Assembly: GCA_038030265.1 (NCBI GenBank)
Contig: CM075943.1
Location: 310,001 to 374,000 of the forward strand
Source: Corythucha ciliata
Lineage: Eukaryota > Arthropoda > Insecta > Hemiptera > Tingidae
DNA length: 64,000 nucleotides
Direction: 5' to 3'
Made by a program: the position numbers and the translations under genes. How positions within the stretch are numbered: position 1 is the first letter of the stretch; each line of letters starts with the position of its first letter. Shown here piece after piece: positions 54,539 to 64,000 of this stretch. The notes beneath the pieces were generated by a model. The model worked only from the letters and a program-made list of their open reading frames with translations. It had not been told where the DNA came from and did no database searches.

Positions 54539-56524
54539 TTAAAGTCGATTTATCAATTTTTCCACTCTTCTTTGCAGATTTTGTATGTGATTTTTCCAGC
54601 TTAGTTTTCTGTCTATCGTTAAACCCAGAAATTTCACACTCTCAAGAAAAGGAAACTTATGACCGGCAAGAATGATTTCATTTCCTATTGGCATTACTCG
54701 ACTTTTTGAGAACGGTACCACCACTGATTTTAATTTTGAAATACTGAAGCCATTGTTGATTATCCACTTGTTGAGAGCTCCCACTGCTTCACTCATCATC
54801 TGGTTACAAACGTCTATTGATCTATGCGAAAAGTATATGCAGATGTCATCAGCGTATTGGATTACTGAAATGTTTTCTGGTAAATTTGATTTTAGGTCTG
54901 CTGTGTACACATGGAAAAATACTGTACTTAATATGCCACCTTGTGATAGTCCCACGTATGATGTGGCTGGTGCGATATATTTGTCATTTACTCTAAGGTT
55001 TAGGGATCGATAGGAATTTAATGTTATAAAGAAATTTATGAATTTACTGGGCAGTCCTATTGTGGAGAGTTTTTGCAATAGAATTGAAGGTTGCACCGCG
55101 TCATACGCTCCAGAGATATCTAGAAATAGTGCTAGTGTATTTTTTCCATAGGAAAAATTTAATTGAACGTCTGTGCACAGAGCAGTGAAATTATCATATG
55201 TTGACTTCCCTTTTCTGTAACCGACCTGAAAGTCTGGCAATTTACCATTTGACTCTAACCACCATTCAAGTTCAAACGTTTTCAGGACACAAGAAGATAA
55301 GGATATAGGGCGATATGATTCCACTTCGTTCGGTACCTTTCCAGGTTTCAGTATTGGAATGACGGAGAATTGTCTCCATCCCTCTGGTATATCGCAATTC
55401 AGCCATATCCAATTTAAAATTTCAAGCAATTCCTGTAGTGTTCTTAAAGGTAGTTTTTTGAGCATAATGTAATGTATTTCGTCCATACCAGGTGCTGTGT
55501 TTTTGTTTGATTTGATCGCTTTACTTAACTCGTTTATGTTGATAGGTTCGGTTAAAATGTTATTTTGGTTATCAGGTTTTATTGTTAGGTCATTTTGTAC
55601 CCAATCAGGGGTTATTTTCCGTAGGAATTCAGTGCACCATTCGCTCTCATAAATAGGAACCTTGTTTTCTACTTGTCTATTTTTCAATTTCTTTATAGTA
55701 TCCCAAATGTTTTTAAGTGGAGTATCTTTCGATAGCCGTTTGCAGTAGTCTGCCCATAATAGCCTTTTTTTCCTTTTAACAAGTACCTTGAATTCCGAGT
55801 CGGCGCTCTTGTAATTAGTCCAGTTTACTGTGTTGAAGTGTCTTTTGAAAACATTCATTGCTTGTTTACGCATCTGTACAGCACTGTCGCATTCTTGATC
55901 CCACCATCTTTGTCTTTTAGACCTAGCTTTTCCTGGTTTTCTTTTGGGTATTGATATTTCGCATGCAGCCTGAATTTTCTTGATGAACATGTTGTAGGCA
56001 TCAGTATTGCTTGGATCGATTGGTTCGGATACCTCTAGGAATCCGCAATATTTTTCCCAGTCTGCCTTTTCAAGATTCCACTTGTTCACATATTTATTCA
56101 CCTGCCAACACATCCGTTCAAATGAATGGAGGAAAATAGGATAGTGATCTGAACCCATAGGATCCGTCCCCACCTCCCAACTAAATGCAACAGCTAACTG
56201 GTCAGAGCAGAAAGTGACATCCGGGGCAGACGGCGACATTTGTCTTATGTTATTAACATGAGTAGGACTACCGTCATTGAGAATTATTAGGTGATTGTTT
56301 TCGACTGCCCTTAGGAGATTGTCTCCTTTACCATTAGTTGAATCATAACCCCAAGCTATATTGTGGCAATTAAAATCACCGGCGAATATCAGTGGGGTAC
56401 CCAAGCTAGAGATGAATCGATCCCATTCTTGGCTACTTATGTTGTTTTGAGGGACATTATACACCGATGCTATATAGATATTACCACTATTTGTACTATT
56501 TCTTACAGATATAACGACTGACAT
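54539..56524 (-). pseudogene. LINE ORF2: endonuclease and reverse transcriptase, 661 residues open
   Basis: The longest undamaged LINE frame in the window. Endonuclease motifs AGDFNCHNIAWG, DVTFCSDQL and the catalytic GSDHYPI are followed by the RWWDQECD linker. RT follows with NTAPGMDEIHY, ILKPGKVPNEVESYRPISL, VGYRKGKSTYDNF, LALFLDISGAYDAV, GLSQGGILS and the catalytic box QYADDICIYF (Tyr about 556). The thumb ends at KFLGLTIDRKLSWKNHI, and the frame stops at 54539 without the usual C-terminal region. The 3' part is therefore missing or shifted. Clade is probably Jockey- or I-like. The N-terminal endonuclease strands lie upstream in another frame. Confidence 0.88.
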
Positions 56525-56556
56525 TACATTATTAATCTTGTAATAATTGTCAATCT

Positions 56557-56775
56557 CTACATACGGTATGTCATTTTTTTTATGATAATAGCTCCGCCTT
56601 TGGAGTCAGCTCGATCTTCTCTAACTACGTTGTAGCCTTCGAAATTAATACAAACATTGGGCTTAAACCATGTTTCAGAAATTATTGCTATGTCCAAGTT
56701 ATGATTATTCAGTAAGTACTCTAGGCTACTTTTATTGGCTACTGCAGAGCGAGCGTTCCATTGTAAAATATTCAT
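56557..56775 (-). pseudogene. N-terminal part of the LINE endonuclease
   Basis: Met at 56775. Contains LQWNARSAVANKSSLEYLL, ISETWF, YNVVREDR and SKGGAIIIKK, the first strands and catalytic region of an EEP endonuclease. It leads into the 661-residue frame through a frameshift at a T9 run near 56572. No ORF1 is found beyond 56775, so the copy is probably 5'-truncated there or nearby. Confidence 0.87.
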
Positions 56776-57322
56776 TGAAATTTAGTCGTATGTAGAATTA
56801 TGATTCGCACGGAAAAAAAAGCTCGGTATTCTAAGTCGGTAAAAATTACCGAGTTGAGTTTGATCGCTAACTTATACCTTAAAAATCGGTACAAAAATTT
56901 GCTTCTAAAAGCCCTCTCACGTTTCTAACGACTTCTTAAGAAGTGTGGAATGTTAGTCGTTTGGGAATCGCTTAAAATATGCGAATGAGTAACTGATATT
57001 TAAGTGACTGGGAAAAATAACTAAAACGAGTTACTTGTTGGAAAAAAAGACTCGATTAAAAAGTGTGGGGTTTAAACGACTGTGTAACGATATGACACAA
57101 TTGACACTATAACTAGTCGGTCAATCGGAAGTAATCGGTAAAGTTTTAGTGATGTATACTCTTTTCTCGTCGGTTGAATTTCGGTTATTCAAGCAAGACA
57201 CTCGTTGAATACTACTTGATGAAACATATTGAGTTGGAACCGACTGTACACGTCTACTCTGTATCTTTTGAGCTCTTGATAAAAAAATTGGAGTTCCTCA
57301 ATTCTGAATTAGCAAAATGTCT
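56776..57322. other. No recognisable gene
   Basis: AT-rich sequence with recurring CGGTA and GACT-like strings. Nothing coding was identified. Confidence 0.45.
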
Positions 57323-57465
57323 TTAAGGTCCGTTCACAAGCTCGGTGCAATGCGTCTGAGGAGTCTATGTAACCTATCAAAATGATTCATTTTTCGAGGG
57401 AATAAATTTGTTTGGTTGCGTAGACTCCACAGAACGTAAAAATAGAGCTTGTGAACGGGCCTTTA
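57323..57465. mobile_element. MITE, 137 bp, TTA target duplication
   Basis: Terminal inverted repeats AGGTCCGTTCACAAGCTC at 57326 and its near reverse complement ending at 57462. TTA lies at 57323-57325 and 57463-57465. The three-base duplication again suggests Harbinger-type mobilisation. Confidence 0.78.
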
Positions 57466-57879
57466 TAGTTATCTATAGTTTCACCGTTTCTACGGGTATA
57501 GCTCTCATTATCTGTTCGGCATACGAGGTTCACGATTTTTCATGAATAACCCTATAATTTAAAATTTCACTATTGTAAGCTCGCTTAGATGTTTACCAGG
57601 TAATTCAGCTGGCTGATTGATTCACGCTTACTCCCAAAAACTATAGTGAATGTGCTGATACATTAAAACGTTCTAAACGATTTCTGCAGGGGGCAGAGAT
57701 GCTACTGCCCTAAGGTTCTCGCTTCCTGGCTCTCTAGCCGACTCGACATACTAAGCCAGTCGGGTTTGGAAAATAGTTGAGCCGGGTCCTCGTCATTTTA
57801 TTGAGCTATTCCCGTCGCAAGACTACACTTGACGAATTTTCGTATTTCCCGTACTAATCGGAGCACCCGATTACTGAAT

Positions 57880-58123
57880 ATTCGTGATTTGGCGAACAGC
57901 GAGCACCCATCCACACTATCGTATATTTGACAAACATTTTGCTCGTTAATTGCCAAGTACCATACGTGTGGAAGCAGTTCGAAACACTCGAATACCGAAC
58001 ATTCGGGACTCGGCAAATACCGAGCATCTCATCCACACTATCGTATATTTGACAAACATTTTGCTCGTTATTTGGCGAATACCACTGTGTGGAGCCGGCT
58101 TTAAATTGGTGTTTTATTTCAAT
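57880..58123. repeat. Diverged tandem duplication, ~122-bp unit
   Basis: ATCCACACTATCGTATATTT starts at 57909 and again at 58031, with similar flanks in the same order. Units are about 57880-58001 and 58002-58123, with many substitutions outside the shared 45-base core. Confidence 0.7.
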
Positions 58124-58129
58124 ATTGGT

Positions 58130-58555
58130 CGCTGATTAGCGGTGTATGAACTGTTTTTTCCCCGCATTATCAATGTTGTCTCCACTTTTGGTTAAGGGTT
58201 AGTGCTTTTTCTCAGTTTTAGGCCAGAGGTTGCCATCAAAAGCCACAGATAATTGTTTTCTAGAATTTTAGCGGCGAATCCACGTTTTAATGAATATCCT
58301 ATGATGAATTATGCTATTGCTATGCTATGCTATGAATTATGCTATTTTCGCATTTGTATCCGCGAATTAGCATTTTTTCTAGGCTTTATCCGCGAATTAA
58401 TTAGCCCATGAATTATCGATTTTTTTTCATTTTAGCCGCGAAATAATTAGCAATGCTTTTCAGTTTTGCCCGCAAATCAGGATTATCCCAATTTCAGCCG
58501 CCAATTAGCGCTTTGTCATTTGCTGCCATTAGCACTGTTGTCATTTTCATTACCG
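58130..58555 (+). repeat. Degenerate ~30-bp repeat block, plus polarity
   Basis: Monomers such as TTTTAGCCGCGAAATAATTAGC run up to the N gap. A short tandem of GCTATGAATTATGCTAT-like sequence lies at about 58300-58345. Confidence 0.7.
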
Positions 58556-59055
58556 NNNNNNNNNNNNNNNNNNNNNNNNNNNNNNNNNNNNNNNNNNNNN
58601 NNNNNNNNNNNNNNNNNNNNNNNNNNNNNNNNNNNNNNNNNNNNNNNNNNNNNNNNNNNNNNNNNNNNNNNNNNNNNNNNNNNNNNNNNNNNNNNNNNNN
58701 NNNNNNNNNNNNNNNNNNNNNNNNNNNNNNNNNNNNNNNNNNNNNNNNNNNNNNNNNNNNNNNNNNNNNNNNNNNNNNNNNNNNNNNNNNNNNNNNNNNN
58801 NNNNNNNNNNNNNNNNNNNNNNNNNNNNNNNNNNNNNNNNNNNNNNNNNNNNNNNNNNNNNNNNNNNNNNNNNNNNNNNNNNNNNNNNNNNNNNNNNNNN
58901 NNNNNNNNNNNNNNNNNNNNNNNNNNNNNNNNNNNNNNNNNNNNNNNNNNNNNNNNNNNNNNNNNNNNNNNNNNNNNNNNNNNNNNNNNNNNNNNNNNNN
59001 NNNNNNNNNNNNNNNNNNNNNNNNNNNNNNNNNNNNNNNNNNNNNNNNNNNNNNN
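58556..59055. other. Assembly gap, 500 N
   Basis: Exactly 500 undetermined bases, same size as the first gap and therefore probably a placeholder. Confidence 0.99.
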
Positions 59056-59232
59056 ATTAAAAATATGACTAGACCTAATGAAAGCTGAGGTTCTGCACCA
59101 ACTTTTAAGATTACAGTGTACGATTAACCAACAGATTCAGTCGGAGTTGAAAACGTTTGAAAATTCTGCAAATTTTCGTAATTTCTCACATTTTACTACT
59201 CGGGCTCATTTTTCGTCCCCTGAATCCTACAT

Positions 59233-59439
59233 TTGAATATAATATTTTGCATTGGGAAGATGGTAAATTTAATGCTCTTTCCAACGGTGTATTCAGAATT
59301 CAGCCGTGTTTTTTATTGGACGGACTCGACCATTGTTCTTTATTGGCTTAATTCTTACCCCTCTCGATGGCAGACTTTCGTTGCCAACCGCGTCGACGCG
59401 ATTCAACAAATCAGTAATGTTGCTGACCGTCGCCTCTAG
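59233..59439 (+). pseudogene. BEL/Pao RNase H fragment
   Basis: The frame contains VFYWTDSTIVLYWLN and WQTFVANRVDAIQQISN, the conserved C-terminal stretch of BEL RNase H with its catalytic Asp. It ends at 59439. A short segment normally linking to integrase is missing, and the continuation is in the frame of 59306-61153. Confidence 0.78.
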
Positions 59440-61153
59440 GGGAATATTGCCGAAGGAACTAATAAATTGTAGTCTATGGTGGAATGGTCCAGAATTTTTA
59501 ATGCAATCCACGGCGTCAATACCACCTTTCAAGTCTTTTCAGCCACCGGAAATCGACCCGAAAGATCTAGAGGAAAAAGCGTCCACAATCAACGTCTTCA
59601 TTTCTACGGTTGAAAACGACGTAATTGGCGCTCTTTTGACGAGATTTTCCAATCTCCTGTCATTGCAGAGAGTCATAACTTATTGTATTCGATTTGGGAC
59701 AATGAAATGTCGTCGTATTAGAGGTCCGTTGACCACGGAAGAATTGTCTAGAGCTTTATTCATACTCTTGAGCTATACTCAGCGAATCCATTGTGCTGAT
59801 TTGATCGATGATTTAAAAAAGGAAAATCCTAATTGTATTTCGAAAAATTATCGCTCACTTGCTCCCTTTTTAGACGACCAAGGCCTCGTTCGAGTGGGTG
59901 GCCGTTTATCTGCTTCAGACCTTCCTAAAGGAGCTAAATTTCCTATCCTTCTGCCAAGTAAATCTCGACTGGGTGATCTCATTATTTCGTTTTATCATGA
60001 ACAATTTGGACATCCAGGACCTTCAGCGCTTATGGCTATGATCACTCAACGTTTCTCGATAATAGCTGCTCGTCGTCGTGTTCGTACGATTACATTTCGA
60101 TGCTTGAAATGTTTTAAAGCTAAGCCTAAAGAGCCTTCGCCGCCCTTAATGGGTAATCTGCCAACCGGCCGAGTCATCCCTGGTATCGACAAGGCTCCAT
60201 GTAAAGTGTTCCTTAAAACTGGGGTCGACTGCTTAGGACCTCTAATGCTTCGTTCGTCGCTGCTGCGAAAAGCATCTCATCAGAAGGGGTATGTCTGTGT
60301 GTTTGTATGTATGACGACCAAAGCGTGTCACCTCGAGCCTTTGACTTCGATGACAACAGAATGTTTTCTTGCTGCGTTGGACCGTTTCCTCTGTCGCAGA
60401 GGCGTGTGTCTCGAATTTTACTCGGACAACGGAAAGAATTTCGTTGGTGCTGAAAAGGAGTTTCGTAGATTTTGGAGCTTATTAAGCGAAAATGATTTTG
60501 TTCACAGTTGGTCGTCGTCTCGTGGGATCAAATGGCGCTTTAACCCACCATTGATGCCTCACGCTGGAGGGTTATGGGAAGCTCTCGTGAAATCCGTTAA
60601 GACGCAGATGAAACGGATTGTCGGAAACGTCATTCTGACCTACGAAGAATTAATAACTGTACTGCACCGGATCGAAGCCTGCCTCAATTCGCGGCCGTTG
60701 TGTCCATTGAGCTCCGATCCTAACGACCTTGAGCCCCTAACCCCCGGTCATTTTTTAACTCAGGGCTCAATTGTTGCTATCCCGTTCCCATGCGTCGACG
60801 GAAGTCCAGCCAATCGTCTTAAAAGATGGGCTCTCTTGCAACACCTACAGTGTACCTTTTGGAGCCGATGGAGAAAAGAGTATCTAGCGCAACTCCAAGT
60901 TCGTCCTAAATGGAGCAAAACTACTCCGCCGTTGCAAGTAGGTGCGCTTGCGTTATTGAAAGAAGATAATCTGCCGCCTCTGTCCTGGCGTTTGGCTAGA
61001 ATCGTTGAATTATTGCCGGACAAAGATGGTCACGTACGAATAGTGAAAGTACGTACAGCCTCGTGGCAGGATGGGCAATGTATTTTCAAGGAATACACAC
61101 GCCCAGCTATTAAAGTGGTTCCCTTACCAACGGAAGATGAACCCGCGTTATAA
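59276..61153 (+). mobile_element. BEL/Pao retrotransposon, 3' half
   Basis: Begins in RNase H and continues through integrase and the BEL-specific C-terminal domain. RT, protease and gag are absent; they may lie in or before the gap ending at 59055. No LTR was recognised after 61153. Confidence 0.85.
59430..61153 (+). pseudogene. BEL/Pao integrase and C-terminal domain
   Basis: True homology starts at about 59435 with ASRGILPKELINCSLWWNGP; upstream codons of this frame are the RNase H region read out of phase. The integrase zinc region has HEQFGHPGPSALMAMI and FRCLKCFKAK. Core residues are GVDCLGP (Asp), YSDNGKNFVGAEKEF (Asp) and PHAGGLWEALVKSVK (Glu). The C-terminal DUF5641-like domain has RWALLQHLQCTFWSRWRKEYL and VGALALLKEDNLPPLSWRL. 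This part is fully open to 61153, so integrase itself could be intact although the element is incomplete. Confidence 0.9.
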
Positions 61154-61261
61154 GTATGTAATTTTTAATTTGTCTCTTCTTCATTTTCTTTTTATATATT
61201 ATTGTTCCACAATTTATCGTTCGTATTTAGTGTTTTAAGTCATACACTGTATTTTGTATTA

Positions 61262-62900
61262 AGAAAATCACTAATTCGCGGCTGATACTGAGAAAACTCA
61301 AATCCGATAGCTTCTGAAAGATTCGAGGCTCAAACAGAAACAGCGCTAATCATAGCAGAGTAGCAGAGAGTAGAAAACAATTGCTTATGCTGGCCTGAAA
61401 TCTCAACAACAACGCGAATTGAAAAAACATATTAATTAGGGCGGCTAACATTGAGAACAACACTAATTTTTAACTCAAACTGATAAAAACCGCCATGGCC
61501 GCTAAAAATGCCATTCTGAGCTGAAAATGAGGGAAACGCTAATTCGTGGATGGCCAGTACAAACGATAGTAAACCAACTGCGCTGCTAAAATTGAGAAAA
61601 AGCGCTAAGCCGTGGCCAAAATTGGGAAAAGTCACTAAATCTTGAAAAATTGAAAAAATTCTTCCATTCGTGGGTGTAACTAAACAATAAATGCTAATTC
61701 GTAGCAAAAATTGCCATTGCGGTGCTGAAATGTAAAAAAACGCAGCCAATATTGAAAATGCATTAATTAGCCCGGCATAAATAAATAAAAACTCTCAAAT
61801 AGAGAAAAAGTGCTATTCTCTGATAAAAATTTAGGAAAACGCCAATTCATGGCTAAAATTGAGAAAATTAGCGAATTTGCGGCTAAAGTCGAGGGAAAAA
61901 TTCGCGGATGAAGCGTGTTAGAATTTCTAATTCCGCCATTTCGTCTTCTGAGGACGACTTTGAGGCTAAAATTGAAAAAAAGTTGCAAATTCATGGCTAT
62001 AAGTAAAAAAAAAACACTGATTCACGGCTAGAACTAAGAAGAAGTGCTAATCCATGGTTTAATTTTTTTTAAATTGCTAATGCGGTGCTAAAATGGAAGA
62101 AATCCGCTACTTTGAGGCTAATTTTGAGAAAATAAGTAATTATACTGGCTAAAATTAAGAGAAAGGTTTATTTTCAGCCTGCAATGAAAAAAAGCGCTAA
62201 TACGCTGCTAAAAATGAAAAAATTGCCAATTTGCACTTTAAATATCGGAAAACGCCAATTCGTGGTTAAAACGTATAAAATTCGCTAATAATACACGGGT
62301 TAGAATCGCTACTAACGCTGCTAAAATCACCAAGAAGCGCTAATTTACGGCTAAAATTGAAAACATTTTAAATTTGCGTCAAAAATTGGAAATTACGCTA
62401 ATTCGAGGCTTCCTCGGTCAACTTTGAGGCTAAACTTGAGAAATAGCGCCAATTTATGGCCATGGGTGTAAACCCCGCAAGTTTTCGGCAAAAGCCCGCT
62501 ATTTTGCGGCTAATATTGAGTAAAACGCTAATTTTTAGCTCAAACTGAGTAAAGTGCTACTTTCCTGAGCCCTGCTAGAAAAAATCGCTAATTTGCAGCT
62601 AAAATTGTGGAAAACGCCAACTCGGGAAAAGTTCAGAGACATTGCTGATTCACGGATATAAACAAGCTATTTTGCTTCTAAAGTTGAGAAAAAGCGCATG
62701 TTTATGTTTACCCGCGGCTAATTTCCGCTGAATTGTGACGAAAAGCGCTAATTTTCCGGTAAAGTTGACAAAAAGCACTCATTCGCGGCTTAAACTTCGC
62801 ATATAAGCGCTGTTTTGCGGATAGGTAGTGGAAATAGCTGTAATTTGCCTAAAAAAAGGAAAAGGGCTTGGCTAAAATTAGGAAAATGGCCTTAGAGTTT
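61262..62900 (-). repeat. Degenerate ~30-bp repeat array, minus polarity
   Basis: A long block of monomers such as GCTAATTTACGGCTAAAATTG and CGCTAAGCCGTGGCCAAAATTG. Polarity reverses after about 62940. Confidence 0.8.
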
Positions 62901-62984
62901 ACCAGTAGAGGTTTATATGTATAATTTTTAGGGGCATCTTGAACATTTTCGCCCCGGGCCCCGGATACGTGTTAGTCCGCCAGT

Positions 62985-64000
62985 GACTTTCCCTCAATTA
63001 TAGAAGCGAATTAGCGCAGTTTATCAATTTTAGCCACGAAATAACGCTTTTTCTCCAAACAATTTGGGCGGAATCGCCGTTTTACTCAAATTTAGCAATG
63101 AATAAGCAATCCCCCCCTTCCCTTATATTCTTCAATTTGATCTTATCCAAGTCAAAGTTGTCTCCCGATGCCGCTAATTGACATTTATTAAATTCTAGAA
63201 TGCGAATCAGTCGTATTTTCACTTTTATACTAACGAATTCGAGCTTTTTCTCAATTTCGGTTACGAATGGCCGTTTTTTCCAATTCTAGCTGTGAATTAG
63301 CACCTTTTTTCACTTCCTTTACCCAGCTTCTTATCGACGAATTAACGGGTTTTCTCAATTTCTGCTACTAATTAGCGTTTTTATTTAATTTTTGATGATA
63401 ATTACAAATTTTTCTCCATTTTAGTCGTATATTAGCACCATTTTCTCCCTTCTCTTTGCGAATCGACGAGTTTGCTCGTGGTTTAACCATTTTTTCCCCG
63501 TTCTTACCCTGAATTAGCGTCACGCCATGAATTAACGCTTTTTCTCTTTTAGGCGGCGGCGGCGGGGGGGACTTGGCATATAAGAGCTGCACAATGGCGT
63601 CTAAGCCCGTCAAATTTGCGGTTTATCCTCAATTTCACCCGCGAATTAGCTCTTTTTTTTCAATTTTTTGCCGCGGTTTAGCGTTTTCCCAAATTTTAAC
63701 ATCAGCAAATTAAGCGCACTTCTACAGCACTAATGGGCGGATGTGACCTAAATTTATTAGAACTTTTTTTTTTTTTTTGCTGCGAATTCACGTTTTTCCA
63801 TATTTCAGCGACAAATTAGCAGTTTTTTTATCACTTTTAGTCATGAATTAGCGTTTTTTTTTTCGATTTCAGCCGAATTTGCCCACAGAAACCACGAATT
63901 TTCGTGTTGTTCAGACGCAAATTATCGCTTTCTCTAATTTTTTGTCGTGAATTTGCGCTATTTCTCTATTTTAGCCGCATATTACGTGGAAAGCACCAAT
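62985..64000 (+). repeat. Degenerate ~30-bp repeat array, plus polarity
   Basis: Plus-polarity monomers run to the end of the window. Between this block and the previous one, at about 62930-62985, a GC-rich string reads on the minus strand like an hAT-type end (CACTGGCGGAC), so a small insertion may separate the two polarities. A GGC/G run occurs at about 63553-63570. Confidence 0.78.

Overview
This window looks like repeat-dense, gene-poor chromosomal DNA from an animal, most likely an arthropod and possibly an insect. It holds Ty3/Gypsy, Ty1/Copia and BEL/Pao LTR retrotransposons, R1-like and other endonuclease-type LINEs, an intron-bearing mariner-superfamily transposon with a DD41D triad, a Harbinger-type transposase and short inverted-repeat elements with TTA duplications. 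BEL/Pao elements and spliceosomal introns point to a metazoan; R1-like LINEs and the DD41D mariner lineage are best known from insects. I cannot name the species. I found no convincing host gene, tRNA, rRNA, CRISPR array or bacterial-type operon. Two runs of exactly 500 N (26107-26606 and 58556-59055) are assembly gaps.

Layout. 1-2466 is the 5' part of a Gypsy-type element on the minus strand (gag, protease, RT, RNase H), cut by the window edge. 3880-8640 is mostly a degenerate repeat with a monomer of about 30 bp. Inside it lies a 1,426-bp tandem duplication, and each copy carries an interleaved inverted-repeat module. 9128-11291 is a minus-strand LINE without a reverse transcriptase core. 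12777-15542 is the mariner-superfamily transposon. 16088-20447 is a complete Gypsy element with LTRs and an ATTAG target duplication. 20541-20962 is a foldback structure. 24830-26106 and 33766-34800 are two copies of a Gypsy derivative in which the gag zinc region runs straight into RT with no protease. 28610-31602 is a complete but internally deleted Gypsy element with a TTATC duplication. 31763-32376 and 34805-36090 hold an R1-like LINE in two blocks. 37099-38350 is another LINE fragment, and 39115-39917 a decayed Harbinger-type transposase followed by a MITE. 41467-46339 is a young Gypsy element with identical LTRs. 47257-47710 is a LINE 5' end with a PHD-like finger. 50178-52313 is a 5'-truncated Copia element. 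52900-53345 and 53830-54440 are plus-strand LINE scraps, and 54539-56775 is a nearly open LINE ORF2 on the minus strand. 59276-61153 is the 3' half of a BEL/Pao element.

The degenerate repeat (plus-sense core close to TTTTAGCCGCGAATTAGCG followed by TTTTTCTCAA) recurs from 3.9 kb to the end of the window. It appears in long blocks of one polarity that switch strand, and the mobile elements sit in or between these blocks. Almost every coding region is damaged by stops, frameshifts, internal deletions or lost catalytic residues. No set of genes here works together as a pathway. The joint behaviour that can be inferred is parasitic: several elements keep their termini but have lost core enzymes, as expected of non-autonomous elements moved in trans.
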